A DNA stretch of 42,679 nucleotides, from IMG/VR virus record IMGVR_UViG_3300048588_000379, positions 1-42,679 of that record, one strand, 5' to 3'. The notes beneath the pieces are model-generated. The model did no database searches. It was not told where the DNA came from and worked only from the letters and a program-made list of their open reading frames with translations. Below, in pieces: positions 30,957-38,295 of this stretch. Each line of letters begins with the position of its first letter. Position 1 is the first letter of the stretch. Source of the DNA: a virus. The translations under genes and the position numbers were made by a program.

Positions 30957-31751
30957 TCACTCAATCCCCCACGCCATATCCCACGGGAGCAACCTGTGCC
31001 GGCAGTTGAACCCTCCACAATACACGGACGCAGGGTTCGGTCCGGTGGGGTTCTGGAGCATTTCCCAATAGTTCAGCGATTCGATGCGTCCAAGGTTCTC
31101 CAAACAGAACTCGCGGGTGATCCTGTCAACGGGTCCGGTATAGCGCATCAGCGATAGCCCCGCCGCCTGCGTCTGCACAAGGCGTATCTCTCGGTCGATG
31201 GCGGCGAGTTCCGTGTTCGCGATGGTTCCGGCGTACTGTGGCGCGACGCCGGCTTTGGCCTCAAGCGCGTCGATCAACTGCCTGCGCGTGACCATTTCTC
31301 CCGACTGCATGCGCCGGATGTACTCGCGTATCTCCTCGTCGATCTTCAGTTGCCCGCGCCCTATACCATCACCGATCGCCATCTGCATCGACGCGATCCG
31401 CGCAGGCACGTTGCCCACCATGCCGGGATTGTTCAGAACACCGCCGAACAATTCGAGCTGGGTCATGAGCCGGTTCACTGTTGACAGCCTGCGATTGACC
31501 ACGGCCATGTATGCCGCGTTCAGGTCCGACGATATCACCCCCGCCATGATGTACGGCAGTTGGTACATCACGTTCGACAACACTGCCAACGACTGAGGGT
31601 TGTACCCGAACTCGTCCAAGGTCATCAGCGCGGCGAGTTCCTTGATCAGTGACCGCTTGTACCGGCGCGAGGCTTTGACCACCTGCTCGAACATCTTGTC
31701 CATCAGTATGGAATCCTGCTCCAAATAACGTAACGATTCGGCTGCGGTCAT
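30957..31751 (-). CDS. Mu gpF-like minor head protein, 264 aa
   Basis: The C-terminal domain is diagnostic of the Phage_Mu_F family: LMRYTGPVDRITREFCLENL (about 211-230) and YCGGFNCRHRLLPWDMAWG near the end, with Cys and His in a metal-binding-like arrangement. The N-terminal two thirds is helical. These proteins sit near the portal and assist head assembly. It starts in an ATGA overlap with terminase. The portal gene normally next to it is 8 kb away and inverted. Confidence 0.88.
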   Translation of the reverse strand: MTAAESLRYLEQDSILMDKMFEQVVKASRRYKRSLIKELAALMTLDEFGYNPQSLAVLSNVMYQLPYIMAGVISSDLNAAYMAVVNRRLSTVNRLMTQLELFGGVLNNPGMVGNVPARIASMQMAIGDGIGRGQLKIDEEIREYIRRMQSGEMVTRRQLIDALEAKAGVAPQYAGTIANTELAAIDREIRLVQTQAAGLSLMRYTGPVDRITREFCLENLGRIESLNYWEMLQNPTGPNPASVYCGGFNCRHRLLPWDMAWGIE

Positions 31752-33205
31752 GCGCGTAGCCTCCGTCCGCTTGCACGGCTTCCGAACATCCGACCTGCGC
31801 CGGAGTTCAATCCACTGAAATCAACCGCCGAACCGTTCAGGCGCTTGATCGCCGCCACCAATGCGTCGTTCAGGTCATCGTTGGCGCCATTAGGGAAAAA
31901 CAGGATGCCTTGGCGCGAATCGTTGTGTAGTTTGTCCCACAGGTGAGAACGCACCATCACCCGTCCGGATTCCGCGACAGGTGTGACCTGGCGCGTCTCG
32001 CTGATCTTGTCAAGCGATTTTGCGACCTCTATCGCGGATATGCCGTTCGCCCGAAGCGTCTGCGCCGCGCTCTTCCCTGACGCCTTGGCCTCGATGTAGT
32101 GCGTGCCCTTGCGCTCCTTCATGTACCGGATCAGGTCGGGGAACTCAAGCCAATCCCATCCGAGATCATCGATCCATATCTTGCCGTCGTACCATCCCGC
32201 TGTCACGTATGCCGATGCGCTGTTTCGTTCCTCTCGCGTGTACGCGAGATCCCAATCCGTACCATAATTCACTAATTTAGGCGGCCACCAGTCGGTCGGC
32301 GTGATCCATTTCTGCCATATGCCACCGTCGATCGGCGCGGGATGTTGCAGGATCTGTCCGGCATATCCGTACGAACCTAGGTCCGCCTTCAGTCCGTCAA
32401 GCACCGATCGGGAGAACCGATCCGGAAACATCAGACCGTCGGTGTATTTATCGCGAAGTTCACCGGGTGACACGTACGGCGTGACTTCGCCAGGTATGTT
32501 GATGTGGTGGACCGGAACTCCCTTGGATTTCATGTGCGCGGTCATATCGCGCTCTGACAGGCGCTGCATGATGATGATCCGCACGTCCACCGCGGGATCG
32601 TTCAGACGCGTCGATAACGTCCGGTCATACCATGTGTTGGCCACGTCGTTAAGCTGAGCGCTGTCGGCCTGTTTCGGGTTCACCGGATCATCGACGATGA
32701 TGATGTTTCCACCTTGACCCGTAAGGGTTCCGCCAACAGATGTCGCCCGGCGCGAGCCACCCTTGTCGTTAGTGAACCGTGATTTCACGTTCTGATCGGA
32801 CGACAGCGCGAACACATTCCCCCACTTGGCTTGGTACCAGTCGGATTGGATCAGCCTACGGGTGTCCACCGCATGCTCGATGGCGAGATCGCCGGAATAA
32901 GACGCGGTAAGGAATTTCAGATGCGGGTATTTGGTCCACACCCACGCGTTCAGGCAGACAGTGGTGATTTTGGATTTCAGACTCCGTGGCTGGATGTTCA
33001 CCACGATGTCGTGCTGTTTGGTGCGCTTGCCCACAATGCGCTCGACTTCGGCCTGCAACACGTCACACAGGTAGTCGATATGCCAGTTCCATGTGATCTT
33101 ATCCTCCGGATCAAGTACAGCCAATGCGTACCGCAGAAAATCCCTGTAATGGCGCTCGCTTCGGGTGCGTTGCACTTCGGACAGGGTGGGTAGGTTCATG
33201 GTCAC
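31748..33205 (-). CDS. terL: Terminase large subunit (TerL), 485 aa
   Basis: Packaging motor ATPase and nuclease. A deviant Walker A (QPRSLKSK, 72-79), Walker B (IIIVDDPV, 168-175) and coupling motif (IIMQRLSERD, 211-220) make the ATPase; the RNase H-like nuclease has GTDWDLAYT (315-323), IEAKASG and NDDLNDALVAA near the end. The length is normal. It overlaps TerS upstream and gpF downstream by four bases, forming one packaging unit. Confidence 0.96.
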   Translation of the reverse strand: MTMNLPTLSEVQRTRSERHYRDFLRYALAVLDPEDKITWNWHIDYLCDVLQAEVERIVGKRTKQHDIVVNIQPRSLKSKITTVCLNAWVWTKYPHLKFLTASYSGDLAIEHAVDTRRLIQSDWYQAKWGNVFALSSDQNVKSRFTNDKGGSRRATSVGGTLTGQGGNIIIVDDPVNPKQADSAQLNDVANTWYDRTLSTRLNDPAVDVRIIIMQRLSERDMTAHMKSKGVPVHHINIPGEVTPYVSPGELRDKYTDGLMFPDRFSRSVLDGLKADLGSYGYAGQILQHPAPIDGGIWQKWITPTDWWPPKLVNYGTDWDLAYTREERNSASAYVTAGWYDGKIWIDDLGWDWLEFPDLIRYMKERKGTHYIEAKASGKSAAQTLRANGISAIEVAKSLDKISETRQVTPVAESGRVMVRSHLWDKLHNDSRQGILFFPNGANDDLNDALVAAIKRLNGSAVDFSGLNSGAGRMFGSRASGRRLRA

Positions 33206-33690
33206 ACCTTGGGCGTCTCGATCTTCGCCAGGATGCCTTCAAGTTTGGTCAGGTCGTCATCGGACAGGTTCGTCAGGTCGGTGGTCACTTGTACGCCGAT
33301 CGTGCGGGATTCGGATTTGTCGGTGAGGCCGAGATCGCGGGCGATGATATTCGGATTCAGTAAATCGGCGGCGGCTCCAGTGAATTTCTGTTCACGGAAC
33401 AGGTCGTCCACGCGCGCTATGACTTCCGAAAACTCAGCACGGTCTTTGTATTCCTGCCATGTTTGCCGTCCTATCGAGTTGTATAGGCAGAATCCTTGAA
33501 TCGTCGCGGCACGTATTTTTTTCACTTCGGCGTGAATAATTTCACCTTGGTGTTGGAACACTTTGTTCTCGATAAGGGGGTTGTCCACAATCCATTCCAT
33601 GTATTCGACGGCGGCCTTCCACAACTTGTCAGGCGTCTGGAACTTACGTGGTCGTCCCATGGCTCGTTTTGCGAGGTCTAGGGTACTCAT
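33202..33690 (-). CDS. terS: Terminase small subunit, 162 aa
   Basis: DNA recognition subunit for packaging. MGRPRKFQTPDKLWKAAVEY, WIVDNPL, IQGFCLYNSIGRQTWQEYKD and AADLLNPNIIARDLGLTDKS are hallmark segments of the small-terminase family with an N-terminal HTH and a central oligomerisation core. Shares ATGA with TerL. Confidence 0.92.
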   Translation of the reverse strand: MSTLDLAKRAMGRPRKFQTPDKLWKAAVEYMEWIVDNPLIENKVFQHQGEIIHAEVKKIRAATIQGFCLYNSIGRQTWQEYKDRAEFSEVIARVDDLFREQKFTGAAADLLNPNIIARDLGLTDKSESRTIGVQVTTDLTNLSDDDLTKLEGILAKIETPKV

Positions 33691-33694
33691 GACT

Positions 33695-33865
33695 TCAATC
33701 CTGAATCTTGTGAACCCGAATCCCGTGCATGGACATGTAGGTGGATTTGCGTCGGGAGAAGTGATCGGCGAGGGTATGTTTGGAAAGCCCTGTCGCTTTG
33801 GCGACGGCGCTCATCGTTTTTTCGATGCCTTTCTTGGTAGCGGATTCCCAGATGTACCCTTTCAT
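33695..33865 (-). CDS. Small helix-turn-helix-like protein, 56 aa
   Basis: MKGYIWESATKKGIEKTMSA followed by VAKATGLSKHTLADHFSRRK. The segment TMSAVAKATGLSKHTLADHF reads as a helix-turn-helix. ATG at 33865 is chosen, with ATG at 33871 two codons upstream also possible. It begins next to the AT-rich GTTAC-rich region and could bind there to control the packaging genes. Confidence 0.65.
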   Translation of the reverse strand: MKGYIWESATKKGIEKTMSAVAKATGLSKHTLADHFSRRKSTYMSMHGIRVHKIQD

Positions 33866-33901
33866 GCGCATATGATACAAAAAATTATTACGTCTTGGCA
33901 A

Positions 33902-34179
33902 CTGTTACGGCTGTAACGCATTTTGTAACATTTTGTAACGCTAAAAATCGGCGTTTTTGATATCGTGGTGGCATGGTGACTATATTATATTATACAGTTA
34001 CAATAAAAATAATATATAGAGGCTCTGTAATAATTTAAACATACAATGGTAGTATATTATATTTAAATGTGTAGGGAGGGGTCTATCGCTGGGGAGTTTT
34101 TTTGTAACACCAACCTAAGTGATTGATTTTTAAATACACGACCGTTACGAAATGTTACAACTAAAAACCTAACATAATT
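33902..34179. other. AT-rich intergenic region with repeated GTTAC/GTAAC sites, candidate origin or operator
   Basis: About 278 bp without a gene, between divergently transcribed genes. It contains at least eight GTTAC or GTAAC pentamers: GTTACGGCTGTAACG and two copies of TTTTGTAAC at 33904-33940, CAGTTACAAT near 33985, TTTGTAACACC near 34105 and GTTACGAAATGTTAC at 34144-34158. Between them lies a very AT-rich tract (about 33978-34065, ATATTATATTATAC). Clustered sites flanking an AT-rich stretch resemble iterons and an unwinding element. Confidence 0.5.
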
Positions 34180-34878
34180 ATGATTATTTACCCGTTAAAC
34201 CTTGTTTCAGATGCACCTGACGGTGTTTTGGATGTAAAACTGACACCTTACGAGGCTGGTGTGCTGAAGGAAATCGCGGTTGATTTTCAGCAGAAAAATG
34301 GTGTTTTACCCTTCAAAATTCGGACGATTCCGGGTGGAACGTATGAATTTCGGCGCGAAAATGGTGTGAAAATGGAGGATGTGTTCGATAAAACGCCCGC
34401 AAAATTGGTGATTCAACTCGGTTTGATCCTCGAATTGTGTGGGAAAATCACCGAAAATCCGAAAAAAGAGTACCGTTTGGGGTTCGATAACGCCCGTGAT
34501 TTGGGCAGAATTAGGCAGTATGCGTCCCGAAGTGGACAGAAAGTGTCCATAATTTCACAGAAATCGGGTCATGTTTTGATAAAATGGGGCAAAAAAAACG
34601 ATTATCTGCCCGTCGCGGACGGCATGCGCAGGGGTTTGCGAACGTTTCAGACCGAAGGAAATGACAATTATATCCGCCAAAGGGTGTCGTCGCTCAATTG
34701 TGAACTCGGCACTTCGTATCGTGTGCGGAAGATATCGACGGGTGTTTTTTGTGTGACTCTGGATACTGCGCGCGACAACTCGGATCTTGAACGCGGTTAC
34801 CGCCTGTTCCTGGCCATGCCTACACAGGAGAACGCGGACGCGTTAATCGAGGCGGCCAGGGGGATGGTTCAGAGATGA
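34180..34878 (+). CDS. Hypothetical protein with internal duplication, candidate DNA-binding, 232 aa
   Basis: Not recognised. Two segments look like copies of one basic strand-helix unit: RIRQYASRSGQKVSIISQKS (110-129) and YIRQRVSSL...SYRVRKISTG (164-188), each ending in a hydrophobic strand (HVLIKW, VFCVTL). This resembles small basic DNA-binding repeats. It is the only plus-strand gene in this part and starts beside the GTTAC-rich region, so a replication initiator or regulator acting there is possible. Its 3' end overlaps the convergent methyltransferase by 36 bp. Confidence 0.75.
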   Translation: MIIYPLNLVSDAPDGVLDVKLTPYEAGVLKEIAVDFQQKNGVLPFKIRTIPGGTYEFRRENGVKMEDVFDKTPAKLVIQLGLILELCGKITENPKKEYRLGFDNARDLGRIRQYASRSGQKVSIISQKSGHVLIKWGKKNDYLPVADGMRRGLRTFQTEGNDNYIRQRVSSLNCELGTSYRVRKISTGVFCVTLDTARDNSDLERGYRLFLAMPTQENADALIEAARGMVQR

Positions 34879-36285
34879 GGCAATGCGCCACCCCACCCAA
34901 AGAACGACCGGGGTCGCCATCGAGTTGCCGAGGGCTTTGTAGCGTGGTCCGTCCGGGGAATCGGGTTTGTTTCGCCACGGGATATTTGTGTAATTCCGAG
35001 GAAATCCCATTAAAATCTCGCATTCCGAGACGGTCAAACGTCGCACCACGTAGTCGGTGGTCATTACGCCGTCATGCCTGCCTCCTTGTCCACCACGCTG
35101 AATTGTTGGCCCGATATCAATACTCGGTGTCAACTCCTCGGACCATGCGACCGGTTGCGCAATCGTCTGGTCCTGCAGGGTCGAGACGGTGAACGCGGTG
35201 TCTTGGGAGGCAAGGTAGCCCTTGCCTCCCCCCTCCTTGCCCCCGCGGACTTTGAATGCGATGGGTTCCGCGACGATCGGCACGTTCCCACCCCCGGTTC
35301 CATACCTCGCGCTTATCGCATCCGCGAGATTCTTCGGACTCTCAACCCGCGAATCAGCCGGGTGGTGCGAGTAGTAGGCGGGTTGGAGGACCATGTTGCC
35401 GGTTTCGTTGCCACTGGGTCTGCCACTGCCCTTCGCCCATTTCGAGGTCACGGTGTCCGACACCTCCCGATTCAATTCCTCAATCACGGCAGGCGCAATT
35501 TGATTGCGGATAGAACCGTCTTTGGCACGGGCATCAAGCGTTGGACTCAGGTCTGTGAAGCTACCGCCAGAAGGGCCGATCTCAACGCCTCCGGCAACGC
35601 CTTTCCTCTTTTTTCGGCTCGGCGCAGGATCCCCGCGCAAGCTGTCGGCGATAGAAAGTATCTCTCCGGGACAGGCCCCGTCTCCAAAATCTGCGACAAA
35701 AGAGTTGTGTGTGGCAACGAGAAAAACCCGTCTTCTTCTTTGGGCAACCCCGAAATACCGGGCATCAAGGACTCTGTAACCCACTCTGCGCTTCTCTCCC
35801 CAGAATACGCCGCACGTAGGCCATGACCCGGCAGCAGTTGCAACGCTCCCATTCGTCCCCGCGAGCGCTCCGACCAACGCTCCAAAAGCGTTTGTTTTGT
35901 CACTGAGGACTCCGACGACGTTTTCCCAAACAACGATAACTGGTCGTCTTCCATGCTTTCTCCTGATATTGTCGATATGATTGATTAACAGAACGAACAC
36001 CAATGCAAGATTCCCCCTCGCATCTGATAAGCCACCGCGCAGACCCGCGATACTGAATGATTGGCAAGGTGAACCCCCGATGATGAGATCCACTTCTGCC
36101 AACAATTCCTCCGGCCATTGGTCGAATTTTGTGATGTCGCCCAAATTCGGAACGTCCGGATAATGATGGGCAAGCACAGCGCAAGGGAAGGGCTCGATTT
36201 CTGAGAAGGCGACGGGATTCCAACCCAAGGGTTCCCACGCCACACTCGCGGCCTCTATCCCCGAGAATACGGATAGGTAGTTCAT
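34843..36285 (-). CDS. DNA C5-cytosine methyltransferase (Dcm-type), 480 aa
   Basis: Methylates cytosine C5, probably to protect phage DNA from restriction. Canonical motifs: I LSVFSGIEAAS (4-14), IV IGGSPCQSFS with the catalytic Cys at 74, VI VVWENVVG (118-125), VIII QRRRRVF, a large target recognition region (about 210-400), IX VRRLTVSECEILMGFP and X YKALGNSMATPVVL. ATG at 36285 is chosen from the ATGA overlap with the small membrane protein. Target sequence cannot be read from the protein. No cognate endonuclease is encoded nearby. Confidence 0.95.
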   Translation of the reverse strand: MNYLSVFSGIEAASVAWEPLGWNPVAFSEIEPFPCAVLAHHYPDVPNLGDITKFDQWPEELLAEVDLIIGGSPCQSFSIAGLRGGLSDARGNLALVFVLLINHIDNIRRKHGRRPVIVVWENVVGVLSDKTNAFGALVGALAGTNGSVATAAGSWPTCGVFWGEKRRVGYRVLDARYFGVAQRRRRVFLVATHNSFVADFGDGACPGEILSIADSLRGDPAPSRKKRKGVAGGVEIGPSGGSFTDLSPTLDARAKDGSIRNQIAPAVIEELNREVSDTVTSKWAKGSGRPSGNETGNMVLQPAYYSHHPADSRVESPKNLADAISARYGTGGGNVPIVAEPIAFKVRGGKEGGGKGYLASQDTAFTVSTLQDQTIAQPVAWSEELTPSIDIGPTIQRGGQGGRHDGVMTTDYVVRRLTVSECEILMGFPRNYTNIPWRNKPDSPDGPRYKALGNSMATPVVLWVGWRIASSLNHPPGRLD

Positions 36286-36401
36286 GACTTGATATAATTT
36301 CGCATCCTCAACGGCGTATCCACCCTGCACCATCCGACGACGGCGATCAGACAGGCGGTCACGCACAGGGCTGTGATGATGAAATAGCAGATCAGGATCA
36401 T
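36282..36401 (-). CDS. Small membrane protein, 39 aa
   Basis: MILICYFIITALCVTACLIA followed by VVGWCRVDTPLRMRNYIKS: an N-terminal transmembrane helix and a short basic tail, cytoplasmic by the positive-inside rule. ATGA overlaps on both sides (36398-36401 and 36282-36285) link it to the hypothetical gene and the methyltransferase. Function unknown. Confidence 0.6.
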   Translation of the reverse strand: MILICYFIITALCVTACLIAVVGWCRVDTPLRMRNYIKS

Positions 36402-36787
36402 ACCCTCACCACCACTCGATTGGCTTCGGATGTTGCCGGAATCCCGAACTCGCGCAGACCCGTGACCACGCGTTCGCAGTCGCGTTCGGTGAAATACGCG
36501 CGGAACGATGGTCTCGCCCCGTTTCCGATGTACACAGCGCTGTAATGGGTGTCCGCGACCACATGATGCACGGTCACATTGAACTCGTCCGAGCTGTCCG
36601 GATGCAGTTCGGCGTACCATGCCCGCGCGTCGCCGGTGGACAGGGGATTGCCGTCAACCAGGCAGGCGTATCGGGTTGAACCGTAATCGAACCGGAACGC
36701 GGCAAGGTGGATGTAATTGAGGTCGTCGGACTTCGATAGCCGGATCACCTCGATGATGGCCGGTGCGTAGGTGTGGTGGAGGGTCAT
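36398..36787 (-). CDS. Hypothetical protein, 129 aa
   Basis: Strand-rich protein (YIHLAAFRFDYGSTRYACLV ... FNVTVHHVVADTHYSAVYIG ... AYFTERDCERVVTGLREFGI). Starts 5 bp after the preceding stop in the same operon. No family recognised. Confidence 0.7.
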   Translation of the reverse strand: MTLHHTYAPAIIEVIRLSKSDDLNYIHLAAFRFDYGSTRYACLVDGNPLSTGDARAWYAELHPDSSDEFNVTVHHVVADTHYSAVYIGNGARPSFRAYFTERDCERVVTGLREFGIPATSEANRVVVRV

Positions 36788-36791
36788 GGGG

Positions 36792-37268
36792 TTAGGTGTT
36801 TACGATTACAGGTTGTTTGCAGTTTTCAAGCGCCCAATCCACCCAATATTTTATCCATTCAAGCCGTACGGCGTAAGCATTTTCCTTGGGCCAATCAGGA
36901 TCTACGCCGAAAGGGTCTTCTGTTTGTTTTTTAGAGTAACCCGGCTTGCAATCAGGGTGTTTGGCATAAAAATTGGCATACGCTTCGTCGATTGCTTTTT
37001 TGTGTTCAATGGTCAATTTCACACATCCTGGATGCTTTCGCATAAGTCCTGTTTCTGGATTCCGAAACAAATCCTTGAGTCCAATTGCCTCCAATACCTT
37101 ATTCCAACTACCATATGAAGGCCAACGTTGATTTTCGTAATCGGTGGGTTCACCAAATGCGGGAGCCGTTTCGTGTCTTGCATGAATAGCGCCGTCAAGG
37201 TATCTACGTATGCCATCTTCGGTGTATGATGTGCGTTTATATTGTCCGATTGTTATGTCGTATCCCAT
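36792..37268 (-). CDS. Hypothetical conserved-looking protein, 158 aa
   Basis: MGYDITIGQYKRTSYTEDGI ... FGEPTDYENQRWPSYGSWNK ... GCVKLTIEHKKAIDEAYANF. The beginning and the W-P-S-Y-G-S-W segment are reminiscent of a group of small phage proteins of unknown function. ATG at 37268 follows ACATCC and a good Bacteroidota-type promoter 23 bp upstream; it is the first gene of the operon leading to the DNA methyltransferase. Confidence 0.75.
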   Translation of the reverse strand: MGYDITIGQYKRTSYTEDGIRRYLDGAIHARHETAPAFGEPTDYENQRWPSYGSWNKVLEAIGLKDLFRNPETGLMRKHPGCVKLTIEHKKAIDEAYANFYAKHPDCKPGYSKKQTEDPFGVDPDWPKENAYAVRLEWIKYWVDWALENCKQPVIVNT

Positions 37269-37290
37269 GGATGTAATATTTAGTTGGTTG

Positions 37291-37318
37291 CAAATATAAT
37301 ACGAAATACTCCGACCAA
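37291..37318 (-). promoter_or_regulatory. Bacteroidota-type promoter for the methyltransferase operon
   Basis: Minus strand TTG (37316-37318), 17-bp spacer, TATATTTG (37291-37298), identical in boxes and spacing to the promoter at 4177-4204. It starts the operon of the 158-aa protein, a 129-aa protein, the small membrane protein and the cytosine methyltransferase. Confidence 0.7.
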
Positions 37319-37325
37319 TGCAAAT

Positions 37326-37352
37326 AAAAAAAGCCACGTCTTAGGTGGCTTT
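37326..37352 (-). terminator. Terminator of the RNA operon
   Basis: Minus-strand stem AAAGCCAC / GTGGCTTT with a seven-base loop (CTAAGAC), followed by a T run. It ends the leftward tmRNA/tRNA transcript just before the promoter of the next operon. Confidence 0.88.
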
Positions 37353-37500
37353 GGATGCGCGGGTCGAAACAACACGCCAATGGTGAATAGTCCCGTCGCA
37401 TCAAGGTGTCCCGCCTCCGTCGTAATGGGCTACAATGTCGGGAGGCGGGTCGCTCCGCATATGCCGCGGAGCTAGGTTCCGAAAGCCTTTGGAGCGTTCG
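37353..37500 (-). ncRNA. Unassigned structured RNA downstream of tRNA-Met
   Basis: No good reading frame. Two strong hairpins: GCTCCGC/GCGGAGC (37452-37472) and CCCGCCTCC/GGAGGCGGG (37410-37449), nine uninterrupted pairs around a 22-nt inner part. It lies between the last tRNA and the terminator of the same transcript. It could be a small RNA, a processing signal or a degraded tRNA gene; no family recognised. Confidence 0.5.
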
Positions 37501-37572
37501 TGGCGGGGGCAGGAATCGAACCTGCGATCTCAGGATTATGAGTCCTGCGAACTACCACTATTCCACCCCGCG
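37501..37572 (-). tRNA. tRNA-Met(CAU), initiator-like
   Basis: Minus strand: acceptor CGCGGGG with CCCCGCC, D-arm GAAT/GTTC, anticodon stem CAGGA/TCCTG around CTCATAA, T-arm GCAGG-TTCGATT-CCTGC, A73, CCA not encoded. The first pair (1:72) is C.C, i.e. unpaired, and the D-stem has A11:U24, both traits of bacterial initiator tRNA; two of the three G-C pairs of the initiator anticodon stem are present. An Ile(CAU, lysidine) identity is the other possibility. Confidence 0.88.
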
Positions 37573-37593
37573 ATATAAATTCAAAGAACAAAG

Positions 37594-37680
37594 CGGAAGG
37601 CAGTGGGATCGAACCACAAACGGTTGCCCGTTCGCAATGTTTAGCAAACAAGCCCGACTACCGTAGCCGGATTACCTTCC
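37594..37680 (-). tRNA. tRNA-Ser(GCU)
   Basis: Minus strand: acceptor GGAAGG/CCTTCC, anticodon GCU in TGTTTGCTAAACA, a long variable arm with the stem AACGG-GCAA-CCGTT, T-arm GTGGTTCGATCCCAC. A long variable arm and the GCU anticodon define Ser (AGY codons). The anticodon stem has weak outer pairs. CCA is not encoded. Confidence 0.87.
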
Positions 37681-37684
37681 AAGC

Positions 37685-37767
37685 GGAAGCGGGGAGAATC
37701 GAACTCCCGAACCCCTTGGGGCCAGCTGTTTTCAAGACAGTGTCCTCGTCCATGCCGGACCACTTCC
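37685..37767 (-). tRNA. tRNA-Ser(UGA)
   Basis: Minus strand: acceptor GGAAGTG/CGCTTCC, D-arm GTCC/GGAC, anticodon stem CTGT/ACAG with loop CTTGAAA (anticodon UGA), variable arm GGCCCCAAGGGGTT, T-arm GGGAG-TTCGATT-CTCCC. Reads UCA and wobble codons. Only 4 bp from the neighbouring tRNA-Ser(GCU), so the two are cut from one transcript. Confidence 0.92.
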
Positions 37768-37879
37768 AATGAGACAAAGAACAAAAATGGCGGGCTACTA
37801 ACTGAGGGCCAATTCAGTCTTCACCCGTCGAAAGAGCCACCCTGAGAACGCATCGTTGAGAGGCGGGACGGCTTTGCTG
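37768..37879 (-). other. Spacer between tmRNA and tRNA-Ser(UGA)
   Basis: About 110 bp inside the RNA operon without an obvious tRNA fold. It has GC-rich complementary patches near both ends (GCCGTCCCGCC and AGTAGCCCGCC on the minus strand) but no cloverleaf. May hold processing sites for the tmRNA 3' end. Confidence 0.4.
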
Positions 37880-38182
37880 TGGAGGTGGTGGGAGTTGAAC
37901 CCACGTCCGAATGCTCGTCAAAAACAATACTACTTACGGCAATAGCGTTTTGAAGGGTCGCCACCCATCTGATCTCCACCACCGTCATTTTACAGATGCC
38001 GGAAACTGGTTTGCGGTAATTCTGTTCCTACCGCGATCTGATTCAGACCGCTACCGCAAGGCGCGACGCCGAAGCGCCGATGTGACCGATAACTTTGTTG
38101 TCGATTACGTTGTGTCGCGTTCTTTCACGCCGTCATGCCGGATTGTATCCGCCGGATTCATCCGTCGAAACCCGTCACCCCC
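37880..38182 (-). ncRNA. ssrA: Transfer-messenger RNA (phage ssrA), about 303 nt
   Basis: Rescues stalled ribosomes. The 5' end GGGGGTGACGGGTTTCGACG and 3' end GGACGTGGGTTCAACTCCCA ending CCACCTCCA are diagnostic; 5' GGGGGTG pairs with 3' CACCTCC to form the acceptor stem, and GTGGG-TTCAACT-CCCAC is the T-arm. CCA is not encoded. The tag frame, read after GTAATC (the usual position just before the resume codon), is DNKVIGHIGASASRLAVAV with TGA at 38043-38045. At about 303 nt it is shorter than most bacterial tmRNAs. Confidence 0.92.
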
Positions 38183-38295
38183 AATAAATCAAAGAAATTT
38201 TGAGGGTCTCTCCCCTCGGTCACCCTCCACTCTTCTTCGCGCTACGGTGGCGGACAGGTCAGCACCTCGTTACGGCTCTAACATACGACATTCCC
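38183..38295. other. Leader between primase gene and tmRNA
   Basis: 113 bp without a gene. A short hairpin (GAGGG-GAGAGA-CCCTC, minus strand) followed by AAAATTTCTTTGATTTATT lies just before the tmRNA 5' end; it may end the primase message or hold a weak tmRNA promoter (TTTCTTTG is two bases from TAnnTTTG). Nothing else is recognised. Confidence 0.4.

Noticed and set aside
33902-34179. Phage attachment site
   Set aside because: No integrase gene is visible anywhere in the window, so the AT-rich region with repeats is better explained as origin or operator.
37768-37879. Further tRNA or small ribozyme between tmRNA and tRNA-Ser(UGA)
   Set aside because: No cloverleaf with a T-arm GTTC motif could be drawn, and no hammerhead core (CUGAUGA with GAAA) is present.
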